This document shows positions 43,157 through 52,962 of a stretch of 64,000 nucleotides of DNA, in pieces. The position numbers and the translations under genes were made by a program. Under the pieces are notes generated by a model. That model did not search any database, had not been told where the DNA came from, and worked only from the letters and a program-made list of their open reading frames with translations. This stretch comes from an uncultured Spirochaetales bacterium (lineage in GTDB: Bacteria; Spirochaetota; Spirochaetia; Sphaerochaetales; Sphaerochaetaceae), in NCBI GenBank assembly GCA_944388965.1, contig CALXKL010000006.1:84487-148486 (forward strand), in the 5' to 3' direction. The stretch's first letter is position 1. The number at the start of each line of letters is the position of its first letter.

Positions 43157-45679
43157 TCACTTCTGGTCGGTTTCAGCCTCCGGTTGGGCATCAGCCTCTG
43201 TCATGGAAGCTTCGTCTTCCTCTTCTTCGGCCTGGTAGCCGGTCGCAGCCATCGCCACGATCGTATCCTTGGCCTTCTTGAACGTGACGACCTTGACTCC
43301 CATGGCGGATCTGCCCTGGATGGAGATGTCCTTCACGTGGACCCTGATCGTCTGACCGTTCAGAGTTATGAACACGACATCATTGTCATCGTTTACCGCA
43401 AGAGCGTTCACGAGATGGCTTGTCCTGTCGTCGATGGAATAGATTCTCTGACCCATCGTACCTCTTCCATGCGACATGAATTCGCTGAACCTGACCTGCT
43501 TTCCCTTGCCGTTTTCGGTGACCATGAGGATCCGCTTGTCGTCTTCAACCTTGACAAGTCCGATGATTTCGTCGTCATCGGCAAGCTTCATGGCTCTCAC
43601 GCCGTGTGTGGAGCGGCCCATGGTCCTGACGTCGTCAGAGCTCGTCCTCAAGCCCTTTCCGTTCCTGGAGACGAACATGACATCATCTCCGCTGTTGACG
43701 AATATGGAGGTGACAAGCTCGTCGCCCTCATCGAGGATGATGGCCTTCACGCCTCTCTTCTTGGCATTCTCGAATGCCTTGAGAGCGACCTTCTTGGTCA
43801 CTCCGTAACGCGTGACCATCATCAGGTACATGTCATCCTCGAATTCCTTGAAGCAGATCACGCTGGTGACCTTCTCCTGGTTCTCGATCTGCAGGAAGTT
43901 CTTCAGGTTGGCACCCTTCGATACCTTTGCGCCTTCGGGAATCTCCCATACGTACGAGTAGTACGCCTTGCCGTAGCTTGTGACATACATGACGATGTCG
44001 TGAGAGGAGGCGACGAACAGGTGCTCGACGAAGTCCCCATCGACCAGCTTCGCACCTCTGACACCCTTTCCTCCGCGGCTCTGGGCCTTGTACTCGTCAA
44101 TGGACAGCCTCTTGGCGAAACCCTTGTTGGAAATGGAGACGACGACCTGCTCCTCCTTTATGAAGTCGGCATCTGTCGTGTCCTCGAGCTCGCGCTCCTG
44201 GATCTCCGTCCTTCTCCTGTCTCCATACTTCTGACCGATTTCGCGGATCTCGTCCTTGACGACTCCGAGTATCTTGTTTCGGTCGGAGAGCAGATCCTTG
44301 TAGTAGGCGATCTTCTGCTCTATCTCGGCCAGTTCATCGAGAATCTTCTCGGTCTCGAGCTGGGACAGGCGGCCGAGCTTCATGTCGATGATGGCATCCG
44401 CCTGTATCTTCGTGAGACTGAACGCCTTCTGGAGTTCAAGCGAGGCCACATTGTTGTCCTGGCTCTCCTTGATGATTCTGATGACCTCGTCGATGTTCTC
44501 CAGGCCGATCTTCAGTCCGAGCAGGATATGCGCACGCTCCTCGGCCTTCCTTAGGTCGTAGCGCGTCCTCCTCTCGATGACATCCTCTCTGTGGTCGACA
44601 TAGCTCTGGAGCATCTCGCGCAGAGTGAACACCTTCGGTCTGCCATCCTTCAGAGCAAGATTGTAGACGTTGAAGTTGGACTGTAGCGCCGTCCTGTTGA
44701 ACAGCATGTTCAGCACGATGTTGGGCACGGCGCCCTGCTTGAGCTCGACGACGACGCGGATTCCGTCCCTGTCCGACTCGTCATGGACGGAGGATATGTT
44801 CGGAATCACGTTGTCCTTCCTCAGGTCGTCTATCTTCTTGACCAGCTCGGCCTTGTTCACCTGGTAGGGCAGCTCGGTGAAGATGATCCTGTCATGACCC
44901 TTCTCATGCTCCTCTATCTCATAGCGGGACCTCATGACGATCTTTCCACGTCCTGTGGTATAGGCATCGATGATGCCCTTCCTGCCGCAGATGATGCCGG
45001 CGGATGGGAAGTCCGGGCCCTTGATGTACTCGAGAAGCTCGAGGTTGGTCATGTCGGGATCGTCTATGATGGCGCACACGGCATCCACAATCTCGTTGAG
45101 GTTGTGCGGTGCCATGTTCGTCGCCATGCCCACGGCGATTCCGCTGGTTCCATTTGCAAGGAGGAATGGGAATGCGGCAGGCAGTACGGTCGGCTCGTCA
45201 AGAGAATCGTCGTAGTTCGGACCGAAGTCGACGGTCTCCTTTCCGATGTCGGCGAGCATTTCCTCGCCGATTCGGCTCATCTTCGCTTCCGTATACCTCA
45301 TCGCAGCAGGCGGATCACCATCGATCGATCCGAAGTTGCCCTGGGGCTTCACAACCGGATAGCGCAGGGAGAAGTCCTGTGCAAGACGCACAAGAGCGTC
45401 ATATACGGAGGCATCTCCATGCGGATGGAACTTTCCAAGCACGTCACCTACGATACGGGCGCACTTCTTGTATCCTCCACTGGCCTTGAGCCCCATTTCG
45501 AACATGTCGTACAGAATTCTCCTGTGAACGGGCTTGAGACCGTCCCTTACATCAGGCAGGGCCCTGCTGACTATGACCGACATGGCATAGTTGAGGTAAC
45601 TCGTGCGCATCTCCTTCGACACATCGACAACGAGAGTGCGGCTATCAATATCTTCGTTCTTCGTCAGATCTTCATCCAT
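43157..45679 (-). CDS. gyrA: DNA gyrase subunit A
   Basis: 840 aa. Catalytic Tyr129 in AAMRYTE, the quinolone-region [10 protein letters not shown] (85-94) and the GyrA-box [10 protein letters not shown] of the C-terminal pinwheel are present, which separates it from ParC. The residue matching E. coli Ser83 is Ala90. The acidic tail is typical. The ATG at 45679 follows GAGGT by 6 nt; an upstream TTG at 45691 is less likely. It lies 8 bp after gyrB. Confidence 0.98.
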   Translation of the reverse strand: MDEDLTKNEDIDSRTLVVDVSKEMRTSYLNYAMSVIVSRALPDVRDGLKPVHRRILYDMFEMGLKASGGYKKCARIVGDVLGKFHPHGDASVYDALVRLAQDFSLRYPVVKPQGNFGSIDGDPPAAMRYTEAKMSRIGEEMLADIGKETVDFGPNYDDSLDEPTVLPAAFPFLLANGTSGIAVGMATNMAPHNLNEIVDAVCAIIDDPDMTNLELLEYIKGPDFPSAGIICGRKGIIDAYTTGRGKIVMRSRYEIEEHEKGHDRIIFTELPYQVNKAELVKKIDDLRKDNVIPNISSVHDESDRDGIRVVVELKQGAVPNIVLNMLFNRTALQSNFNVYNLALKDGRPKVFTLREMLQSYVDHREDVIERRTRYDLRKAEERAHILLGLKIGLENIDEVIRIIKESQDNNVASLELQKAFSLTKIQADAIIDMKLGRLSQLETEKILDELAEIEQKIAYYKDLLSDRNKILGVVKDEIREIGQKYGDRRRTEIQERELEDTTDADFIKEEQVVVSISNKGFAKRLSIDEYKAQSRGGKGVRGAKLVDGDFVEHLFVASSHDIVMYVTSYGKAYYSYVWEIPEGAKVSKGANLKNFLQIENQEKVTSVICFKEFEDDMYLMMVTRYGVTKKVALKAFENAKKRGVKAIILDEGDELVTSIFVNSGDDVMFVSRNGKGLRTSSDDVRTMGRSTHGVRAMKLADDDEIIGLVKVEDDKRILMVTENGKGKQVRFSEFMSHGRGTMGQRIYSIDDRTSHLVNALAVNDDNDVVFITLNGQTIRVHVKDISIQGRSAMGVKVVTFKKAKDTIVAMAATGYQAEEEEDEASMTEADAQPEAETDQK

Positions 45680-45687
45680 ATTGGACC

Positions 45688-47706
45688 TCAAACATCGAGA
45701 TTGGCTACGTAAGTCGCATTCTGCTCTATGAACTCACGTCTAGGTTCCACGTCCTCTCCCATGAGCATGGAGAAGACCCTGTCCGCCTCTTCGGCATCCT
45801 CGAGATGGATCTTGCTTATCAGTCTGGTCTCCGGATTCATCGTGGTCTCCCACAGCTGTTCCGGATTCATCTCTCCAAGACCCTTGTATCGCTGGATCGG
45901 AATCTTGGATTCGTCCATTCCGGATGCGTTCTCCTCGATGATGCGCTTCTTATCGGCCTCGTCATATGCATAGAACACCTTCTTGCCAAGCGTGATCTTG
46001 TAGAGAGGAGGCATGGCGAAATAGATGTATCCGGCCTCGATCAGCGGTCTCATGTACCTGAAGAAGAAGGTCAGCAGAAGCGTCCTGATATGGGATCCGT
46101 CGACATCGGCATCGGCCATGATGATTATCTTGTGATAGCGCGCCTTTGTTATGTCGAACGTCTGTTCCTCGTCGGATCCTTCACCCATGTTGTTGTATCT
46201 GGTAAGACCTGCACCTATCGTGGATATCACAGGCTGGAGCTTGTCGTTTCCAAGTACCTTGTACTCCTGGGCCTTCTCGACATTGAGCATCTTACCCCAC
46301 AGAGGGAGGATGGCCTGGAACCTCCTGTCTCTTCCCTGTTTTGCGGATCCGCCTGCCGAATCGCCCTCGACGATGAACACCTCGCACTTGGCAGGGTCCT
46401 TCTCCGAACAGTCCGCAAGCTTTCCAGGCAGTCCGCCGCCTTCGCTCTTCTTCCTGATCTGCTCACGTGCCTTGCGTGCCGCTATCCTTCCCAGGGCGGC
46501 GCTTATGGCCTTGTCCAGAAGCATCTCTATGTTGGCGGGGAACTCGTCGAAGTAGTCGTTGAGCTTCTCGTACACCAGAGACTGGACAATGCCTCTGACA
46601 TTCGCGTTTCCAAGCTTCATCTTCGTCTGTCCCTCGAACTGGGGATTGGCGATCTTGATCGACACCACTCCGGTCAGACCTTCGCTGATGTCGGTCGATT
46701 CGAGCTTGTCTCCACCGAACTTCTTCATCATCTTCTGGTTCTTCTGGAGCTGGTTGTTGACTGCCATCAGGATTGCGGTCTTGAATCCTGTCAGATGCGT
46801 GCCGCCTTCCCTGGTGTTGATGTTGTTGACGAAGGAGTAGACCTTCTCGTCGTACTTGTCGTTGTACTGGAGTGCGGCTTCGACAACGACATCGTTCTTC
46901 ACGGCCTCGAACGAGACGGGCGGGAACAATGTCTTCTTGTATTGGTTCAGGTAGCTTACGAACTCCGACAGACCGCCTTCGGAATGGAACTCCTCGCTGC
47001 GTGTCTCGTCTCCTCTCCTGTCCACGAGAGAGATCCTTATTCCCTTGTTCAGATAGCTGAGCTCCCTGAATCTTGCAGACAGCGTGTCATAGCTGAAGCT
47101 GTTGGGCTCCATGACATCGAAGTCGGGACTGAAGCGTATGGTCGTTCCATGCCTGTCCTGGTCGCATGTACCGATGACCTTGACGTCCTCCTCCGGAACG
47201 CCGCGGTGGTATACCTGCCTATATATCTTTCCGTCATGGTATACAGTGGCCTCCATCCAGCAGGACAGGGCGTTGACGCAGGACACGCCGACTCCATGGA
47301 GTCCTCCAGATACCTTGTAGGCACCCTTTCCGAACTTTCCTCCGGCATTCAGTCTGGTAAGACATACCTCGAGAGCCGACTTGCCCACCTGGGGATGGAT
47401 ATCGGTGGGGATACCGCGTCCATTGTCCTCGACCGTGCAGATCTCTCCATATTCGCCGTTGTCGAAAAAAATCTGGATATGGTCGCAGAAGCCGGCCATG
47501 GCCTCGTCGATGCTGTTGTCCAGAACCTCATAGACAAGATGATGAAGTCCGTCTATCCCGGTTGTTCCTATGTACATTCCGGGACGAAGACGCACATGCT
47601 CAAGTCCCTCGAGCACCTGGATCTCGCTGCTGTCGTATTCCTCGGCACCGCCCATAATGCTTTCGGCATTCCTGATGTCATCATCGTTCACTTTAGTCTC
47701 ATCCAT
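45688..47706 (-). CDS. gyrB: DNA gyrase subunit B
   Basis: 672 aa ATPase subunit. GHKL ATP-site motifs ([31 protein letters not shown]), the Toprim EGDSAGG and [13 protein letters not shown], and the C-terminal [20 protein letters not shown] are all present. AGGGAAAA precedes the ATG. It is divergent from dnaA across 226 bp, with its own promoter at 47770-47798, and cotranscribed with gyrA. Confidence 0.98.
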   Translation of the reverse strand: MDETKVNDDDIRNAESIMGGAEEYDSSEIQVLEGLEHVRLRPGMYIGTTGIDGLHHLVYEVLDNSIDEAMAGFCDHIQIFFDNGEYGEICTVEDNGRGIPTDIHPQVGKSALEVCLTRLNAGGKFGKGAYKVSGGLHGVGVSCVNALSCWMEATVYHDGKIYRQVYHRGVPEEDVKVIGTCDQDRHGTTIRFSPDFDVMEPNSFSYDTLSARFRELSYLNKGIRISLVDRRGDETRSEEFHSEGGLSEFVSYLNQYKKTLFPPVSFEAVKNDVVVEAALQYNDKYDEKVYSFVNNINTREGGTHLTGFKTAILMAVNNQLQKNQKMMKKFGGDKLESTDISEGLTGVVSIKIANPQFEGQTKMKLGNANVRGIVQSLVYEKLNDYFDEFPANIEMLLDKAISAALGRIAARKAREQIRKKSEGGGLPGKLADCSEKDPAKCEVFIVEGDSAGGSAKQGRDRRFQAILPLWGKMLNVEKAQEYKVLGNDKLQPVISTIGAGLTRYNNMGEGSDEEQTFDITKARYHKIIIMADADVDGSHIRTLLLTFFFRYMRPLIEAGYIYFAMPPLYKITLGKKVFYAYDEADKKRIIEENASGMDESKIPIQRYKGLGEMNPEQLWETTMNPETRLISKIHLEDAEEADRVFSMLMGEDVEPRREFIEQNATYVANLDV

Positions 47707-47769
47707 AGATTTTCCCTTTACTCTTGATAGATCATAGGCATGTGATGATGCATATGTATAACCTTAGAT

Positions 47770-47798
47770 AATATATGGTAAACCACAAGAAGTTTCAA
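47770..47798 (-). promoter_or_regulatory. gyrBA promoter
   Basis: Leftward TTGAAA (47793-47798), 17 bp, TATATT (47770-47775). Confidence 0.65.
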
Positions 47799-47883
47799 CC
47801 ACGCCGCTTTTTGATGAAATATGACGTATCTGTTTGCCATACAATAAGATACTTGACATATGAAACTGAAAATCCCAAAGAGC

Positions 47884-47912
47884 TTGCAAATTAGGCCCAC
47901 GCCCCATAATAT
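47884..47912 (+). promoter_or_regulatory. dnaA promoter
   Basis: TTGCAA (47884-47889), 17 bp, TAATAT (47907-47912); a short leader of about 14 nt follows. Confidence 0.6.
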
Positions 47913-47932
47913 ATCCTCAGGATTTCCATAAA

Positions 47933-49294
47933 ATGCTCGAATCAATATGGTATCAGACTCTTGAACAGCTCAACGACTCCATGCCGGCTGCGAAGACCAT
48001 GTGGCTGGACTACGTCACCTTTAGAAAGGACGAAGGGGAGTGCGTATATCTGGAATGCGATTCCTCGATGACGAAGTCCAACTTCGAGAAGAACTGCATG
48101 GCGGAGGTGGTCAACCTCATGGAGGAGCTGAGCGGGAGACACATCACGCTCGACATATCGGTCGCAAGCGACGAATCCGGTTCTTCCGGATCTTCCCAGG
48201 ACAAGAGAGAATGCGACAAGCCTGATGAAGAACAACGGACACATAGAAGGTCGTCCAGGAACAGCCTGCTGAATCCAGCATACACCTTCGACAGCTTCAT
48301 ACCATGCGAAAGCACCATGTTCGCATACAATGCCGCCAAGGCGATCGCAATGCATCCCGGAATGAGCTACAATCCGTTCCTGATCTATGGAGGTGTCGGA
48401 CTTGGAAAGACCCATCTCCTGGAATCGATAGGAAACTATGTCGAGAGGGAGAATCCGAGGAAGAACGTGGTCTATGTGACCGCAGAGACGTTCACAAACG
48501 ACTACATACAGTCGCTGACCGACAAGAACACATCGCAGTTCAGAATAAAGTACAGGAAGGCTGACATCCTTCTGATAGACGACATACATTTCCTCGAGAA
48601 GAAGATACAAACCCAGGAGGAGCTCTTCCATACCTTCAACGACCTGTATGAGACAAGCAAGCAGATCGTCTTCACATGCGACAGGCCCATCAGCGAGCTG
48701 AAGGGTTTCACGGACAGGCTAAAGTCCAGATTCACAAGAGGGCTGAACATCAATCTGACGGCTCCAGACTACGAGACCCGCGTCGCAATACTGAAGAAGA
48801 AATGCGAGGAGAAGGACGTCAGGATAGACGACGCGATACTGGACTACATAGCCCAGAACATCAAGACGAACGTCAGGGATCTCGAAGGATCGCTGACCAC
48901 ATTGATTGCATATTCCAATCTCATAAAGTCAAGAATAACACTGGAGATAGCCCAGGAGCAGCTCAAGAACATAATATCGACCCCGATGGCAGGGGAACAG
49001 GACATCTCAATCGGTTCCATAGTCAAGGAGGTCGCATCCTATTTCAATGTCGAGATAGGGGACATAAAGGGCAAGAAGAGGACCGCCATAATAAAGGATG
49101 CAAGAAACATGGCCATATACCTGACCCGCCGCATAACCCAGTATTCAACGACGGAGATAGGTACATATTTCGACCGTGACCATTCGACCATAACCCATTC
49201 CATAGACAAGGTAGAGACTGAGAAGAAGACCAACTCCGAACTTGCATCCACGCTTGATTCGCTGGAGATGAGAATCAGATCAAGATCAAAGTGA
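47933..49294 (+). CDS. dnaA: Chromosomal replication initiator DnaA
   Basis: 453 aa. Domain I (1 to about 75) and a Ser/Glu-rich linker lead to the AAA+ domain with Walker A GGVGLGKT (153-160) and Walker B LLIDDIHF; domain IV carries the DnaA signature DRDHSTITHSIDKVE (about 413-427) that reads DnaA boxes. AGGA lies upstream of the ATG at some distance. It heads the rightward dnaA-dnaN-recF block. Confidence 0.98.
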   Translation: MLESIWYQTLEQLNDSMPAAKTMWLDYVTFRKDEGECVYLECDSSMTKSNFEKNCMAEVVNLMEELSGRHITLDISVASDESGSSGSSQDKRECDKPDEEQRTHRRSSRNSLLNPAYTFDSFIPCESTMFAYNAAKAIAMHPGMSYNPFLIYGGVGLGKTHLLESIGNYVERENPRKNVVYVTAETFTNDYIQSLTDKNTSQFRIKYRKADILLIDDIHFLEKKIQTQEELFHTFNDLYETSKQIVFTCDRPISELKGFTDRLKSRFTRGLNINLTAPDYETRVAILKKKCEEKDVRIDDAILDYIAQNIKTNVRDLEGSLTTLIAYSNLIKSRITLEIAQEQLKNIISTPMAGEQDISIGSIVKEVASYFNVEIGDIKGKKRTAIIKDARNMAIYLTRRITQYSTTEIGTYFDRDHSTITHSIDKVETEKKTNSELASTLDSLEMRIRSRSK

Positions 49295-49583
49295 ACATCA
49301 GCCGGATGTCAATGTGTATCGCAACGCCCTGCCAATGGCAGGAATGTCTTTTTCTGTCCGGAGAACCCCTTTTAGGGCTGTTTAAAACATGTTGAAAACC
49401 ATATGAAAACCTGTTGATTCATTTGTTGAAAAAAAGAATTTACGATCAGCATCCGTCATTGGATGGATGATTTTGAACATTTCAACAATCAGACTTTCAC
49501 TAAAGAACAGGTTTTCAACAATGGAACTTCAAACGTAAATATATGTATTGAAAGAAGATAATTGGTTTTCAACAATTCATCGT

Positions 49584-49601
49584 CTACTATTACTATTATT
49601 A
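49584..49601 (+). other. Candidate DnaA-trio unwinding element
   Basis: Six consecutive triplets CTA CTA TTA CTA TTA TTA follow the box at 49565-49574 after 9 bp. Their complement fits the 3'-(G/A)A(T/A) DnaA-trio pattern described for Bacillus, onto which DnaA assembles to open the duplex. Confidence 0.55.
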
Positions 49602-49703
49602 CGAAACAACATAATGGAATTTAATAACAGTATTAATTGCCACGACGAGAGCAACAATGACTCAAGACTCTTGTGCAGACTACTTTTTTTCGTCCTTTTG
49701 CCT

Positions 49704-49709
49704 TATAAT
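49704..49709 (+). promoter_or_regulatory. dnaN -10
   Basis: Perfect TATAAT 33 bp before the dnaN ATG; the matching -35 (TACTTT) is poor. Confidence 0.5.
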
Positions 49710-49742
49710 GTCAGGCAATAGAAAAGACTACAGGAGAGCAAT

Positions 49743-50843
49743 ATGAAGTTCATCTGTCAAAGAGATACCATCCTTTCGGAAATCGAGCATGCCAACAGCT
49801 TCACAAGTCAGAGAAATGCGCTCTCGATTTCATCAAACGTTCTTCTCGAGAACTATCAGAACACTCTCACTATAAAGAGCACTGACACCAAGATGGGCTT
49901 CACAACCAGCTTCCCGGTGATCACCGAAGTGCCGGGAGCCACCACTGTCACCTGCGACAGGTTCCAGTCCATTCTGAAGTCGCTTCCCTCATCCGATCTG
50001 ATATTCAACGAGGAGGACGGAAGACTCAACATAGGTGTCAGCGGAAACGAGAACATAAAGTTCAACCTGAAGACCATCGACGCAGACCGGTTCCCTGAGC
50101 TCGTGACATGCGACACTCCATATTTCTCCGTATCACAGAGGGATTTCTTCGACATGATCCACAAGACGTCCTTCTCCGTGGGAACCGACGAATCCAAGTT
50201 CTTCCTCACAGGCGTATACATGGAGAAGAACTCCGATGGACAGCTTGTCATGGTATCCACGGACGGCAAGAGGCTGAGCTGCTCCAGGAAGATGTTCGAA
50301 CAGGAGATACCCGATTTCAGATCCTGCATAATACCTACGAAGTTCCTCAACCAGCTCATGTCCATAGGAAGCGGAGAGGGGCTTATATCAATAGCCGTGT
50401 CTTCTTCATATATATTCGCGGACGTCAACGGACATGTCATATACTCCACGCTCATCACCGGCACATATCCTGCCTACCAGCGTGTCATACCGTCGTCGTT
50501 CAGCCACGAATGCACCATCAGGGTGTCCGAACTTCTCGACGGTCTTGCACAGGTTTCGCTGTGTGTCGATACAAACAGCAAGAAAATCTTCATAGACCTG
50601 GGTAGAAACGGAATACTGCTGTCCAGCGAAAACGCCGAGATAGGCGATGCCAAGGTCATGATCAACTGCGAATACGACGGTCCCGATACGACGATTCCAT
50701 TCAACTACAGCTTTCTCCAGACTCCTCTCAAGCTGATGGAGACCGAGAATGTGAAGATATGCTTCAACAGTCCTAATGCAGCGCTTGTCGTTCAGCCTGA
50801 ACCTGAGCGCGACTACCTGTTCGTCATTATGCCGATGCACTGA
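49743..50843 (+). CDS. dnaN: DNA polymerase III sliding clamp (beta)
   Basis: 366 aa with the three-fold clamp architecture (repeats starting MKFICQRDTIL, PYFSVSQRDFF and ECTIRVSELLD) and the C-terminal FVIMPMH, close to the usual MPMR end. ACAGGAGA precedes the ATG. It overlaps recF by one base (TGATG). Confidence 0.97.
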   Translation: MKFICQRDTILSEIEHANSFTSQRNALSISSNVLLENYQNTLTIKSTDTKMGFTTSFPVITEVPGATTVTCDRFQSILKSLPSSDLIFNEEDGRLNIGVSGNENIKFNLKTIDADRFPELVTCDTPYFSVSQRDFFDMIHKTSFSVGTDESKFFLTGVYMEKNSDGQLVMVSTDGKRLSCSRKMFEQEIPDFRSCIIPTKFLNQLMSIGSGEGLISIAVSSSYIFADVNGHVIYSTLITGTYPAYQRVIPSSFSHECTIRVSELLDGLAQVSLCVDTNSKKIFIDLGRNGILLSSENAEIGDAKVMINCEYDGPDTTIPFNYSFLQTPLKLMETENVKICFNSPNAALVVQPEPERDYLFVIMPMH

Positions 50844-51928
50844 TGCTGTTCAAGGAACTCAGGTACTTCGGCTTTAGGAACATAGCCGATGGAAGCATCA
50901 TCACCGACAGCCGGAACGTGGTACTCGAAGGCACGAACGGACAGGGTAAGACCAATATCCTTGAATCGGTGTACATACTCTCATATGGATCCTCCTTCAG
51001 AACCGCCAACGTGAAGGAGGCCATATCATTCGGTCGTCAGAGAATGCACATAGCAGCAATCGCCCAGGACGACGATGGACAGATGCACAAGGTCGAGTAC
51101 GTCAATCAGCAGGGAAAGCGCAGAATAGTACTGGATGGAAAGACAATACATGACCGCAAGGATCTGATCTATGGTTTTCCGGTCATTGTATTCAGTCATG
51201 AGGACATAGAATTCGTGAAGGGGGAGCCTGAATACAGAAGGCGGTTCTTCGACCAGACATTCAGTATGTACGATCCTATGTATCTGGACAGTCTGAGAAG
51301 CTACAGGAACATTCTTGCCCAGAGGAACGCGGCCATAAAGGCCGGCCAGACATCTCTGATATCGCTGTACGATGAAAGGCTTGCAAGACATGGTCTGGAG
51401 ATATCCGACAAGAGACGTAGAGGCGTGGATGAATTCAACCTCATCTTTCCTTCGCTTTATAGGCGGATTTCAGGAAGCGAGATAGACATATCCATCAGAT
51501 ATCAGCCGTCATGGAAGGATCTGTCCAGCGTCGATGAGGTTGTGGAATACCTGGAATCCACGAGGGATCGCGACATCCGCATGACGACCACGTCATCGGG
51601 AATACATCGCGACAGGTTTACCGTGTATGATTCCAATGGTCCGTTCGTCCAGTCCGGTTCCACAGGACAGGTCAGACTTGCATCCATACTGTTCAGGCTT
51701 GCGGAGGCGAAGTTCTTCATCAGCATGACTGGAAAGAAGCCTGTATTGCTGATAGATGACGTTCTTCTCGAACTTGATGCCAATAAGAGGGCATCGTTTC
51801 TTAGTATGCTGGACGACTACAGCCAGGCGTTCTTCACATTTCTGCCAGACGAGAAGTACTTCGCTTCGAAGAAGGAGGACATGCTTGAATACGTGGTCGT
51901 GGGAGGACGCGTTGAAGGAAAGACGTAG
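50843..51928 (+). CDS. recF: DNA repair/recombination protein RecF
   Basis: 361 aa SMC-like ATPase for RecFOR loading. Walker A GTNGQGKTNILES, signature SGSTGQVRLASILFRLAEA-like region and Walker B PVLLIDDVLLELD are present. Its ATG overlaps the dnaN stop. Confidence 0.96.
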   Translation: MLFKELRYFGFRNIADGSIITDSRNVVLEGTNGQGKTNILESVYILSYGSSFRTANVKEAISFGRQRMHIAAIAQDDDGQMHKVEYVNQQGKRRIVLDGKTIHDRKDLIYGFPVIVFSHEDIEFVKGEPEYRRRFFDQTFSMYDPMYLDSLRSYRNILAQRNAAIKAGQTSLISLYDERLARHGLEISDKRRRGVDEFNLIFPSLYRRISGSEIDISIRYQPSWKDLSSVDEVVEYLESTRDRDIRMTTTSSGIHRDRFTVYDSNGPFVQSGSTGQVRLASILFRLAEAKFFISMTGKKPVLLIDDVLLELDANKRASFLSMLDDYSQAFFTFLPDEKYFASKKEDMLEYVVVGGRVEGKT

Positions 51929-52214
51929 AAGCTGGCAGGAGACCACTCTGGGCGAGTATCTCAGGCAGATAGAAGAGGATATGATGAAGGCCTCGGGTGG
52001 AGGGGATCCGGTCGTGAGCCAATGGAGCTACATAGTCGGTGATGTGATGAAGGACGACGTGTCCCTTGAATCCATAGATGAAGGCAGTATGACGGTCAGA
52101 TGCACGCATCCTGCATTCGCCAACTACTTCAGAATGCATCAGAATGAAGTGCTGTCACGCCTTGAAGAGAGATTTCCCGATTACGACATACGAAACGTCA
52201 AGGTGCTGACCTGA
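51912..52214 (+). CDS. DUF721/DciA family protein
   Basis: 100 aa. The core VVSQWSYIVGDVMKDDVSLESIDEGSMTVRCTHPAFANYFRMHQNEVLSRL is a DUF721/DciA domain (quoted only in part: W-x-x-I-V-G, then HPAFANYF). DciA is the ancestral loader of the DnaB helicase and often follows recF. No ATG is available; TTG 51912 preceded by GGGAGG at 5 nt is the best start, overlapping recF by 17 bp. Confidence 0.8.
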   Translation: MKERRRSWQETTLGEYLRQIEEDMMKASGGGDPVVSQWSYIVGDVMKDDVSLESIDEGSMTVRCTHPAFANYFRMHQNEVLSRLEERFPDYDIRNVKVLT

Positions 52215-52291
52215 TGTCGTTTCGATCAATGAAGTCACAAGATGATCATCGTTTTCCGAGATGTACCTGCTGATACTGGAAACATCGACAA

Positions 52292-52320
52292 TTGACTGTT
52301 TTGCATTAATTCTATAGAGT
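52292..52320 (+). promoter_or_regulatory. rpmH-rnpA promoter
   Basis: TTGACT (52292-52297), 17 bp, TAGAGT (52315-52320); TATAGA (52313-52318) is an alternative -10 at 15 bp. A GGACAC-CT-GTGTCC inverted repeat lies downstream in the leader. Confidence 0.5.
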
Positions 52321-52378
52321 AGCAATCCGGACACCTGTGTCCAGACGATATTGGACAACGATTATTGGAGAATAGAAA

Positions 52379-52546
52379 ATGAGTTACAAAGGTAAGAGGA
52401 CTTATCAGCCCAGCAAGACGAAGAGGACAAGAAAGTTCGGTTTCAGAGCCCGCATGGCCACAAAGGGAGGACGTCTCGTCCTGGCCCGCCGCAGAGCAAA
52501 GGGCAGACACAATCTCACCGTTTCCGATGAGAAGAAGCCTTTCTAA
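52379..52546 (+). CDS. rpmH: Ribosomal protein bL34
   Basis: 55 aa: [20 protein letters not shown], then [12 protein letters not shown] and [10 protein letters not shown], which is unmistakable L34. Common L34 is 44-46 aa; the tail [12 protein letters not shown] is extra. TTGGAG lies upstream of the ATG. Its last 20 bp overlap rnpA. Confidence 0.97.
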   Translation: MSYKGKRTYQPSKTKRTRKFGFRARMATKGGRLVLARRRAKGRHNLTVSDEKKPF

Positions 52547-52886
52547 GATAGATATCATAAGAAGAAAGCAGGACATCGATCGCATTTTCAAGCAGGGTAG
52601 GAGAGTATCATGCAAGGGAATGCGATTGATGATTCTTGAGAACACGCTCGGATTCGACCGTTTCATAGTCGTTCCTGCCAGAAGATACGGCAATTCCGTA
52701 CAGAGGAACAGGATAAGACGCCAGATGAAGGAGATTTTCAGGCTGTACCCGGGAAGAGTCCTGCAGAATGATGAAAAGACCACTGGTCGCGATATTGCCT
52801 TGGTAGTGTATCCCGGAAAGGTCTCCTCCTATTCCTTGCTTGAGTCCGACTTCCATTCGCTGTTGGACAGGGTAGAGAAGAGATAG
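52527..52886 (+). CDS. rnpA: Ribonuclease P protein component
   Basis: 119 aa. The RNR motif in [18 protein letters not shown] and the following DIALVVYPG are diagnostic. It helps the RNase P RNA mature tRNA 5' ends. It starts inside rpmH (20-bp overlap), so it is probably translationally coupled. Confidence 0.93.
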   Translation: MRRSLSKIDIIRRKQDIDRIFKQGRRVSCKGMRLMILENTLGFDRFIVVPARRYGNSVQRNRIRRQMKEIFRLYPGRVLQNDEKTTGRDIALVVYPGKVSSYSLLESDFHSLLDRVEKR

Positions 52887-52962
52887 TTCCCGATTCTCCT
52901 CTTTAAGCAGAGCATTCCGATTCCCGCTTTCCGTATCCGCTTTGAGGCAACACAGGAGAAAC

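Larger units (their letters stand above)
49295..49742. other. Putative replication origin (oriC) between dnaA and dnaN
   Basis: A 448-bp gene-free, AT-rich gap. GTTTTCAACA or its reverse occurs at 49390-49399, 49511-49520 and 49565-49574, with one-mismatch forms at 49424-49433 and 49478-49487. The last box is followed by a run of (C/T)TA triplets and an AT-rich stretch. Gene direction switches from mostly leftward to rightward at the nearby gyrB/dnaA gap (47.7-47.9 kb). Confidence 0.75.

Noticed and set aside
45805..47727. 640-codon rightward open frame opposite gyrB
   Set aside because: It is the antisense shadow of gyrB, whose domains are complete; long antisense frames are common in GC-rich DNA. 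No ribosome site or recognisable domain. The same applies to frames opposite gyrA, leuS, aroF-pheA and nth.
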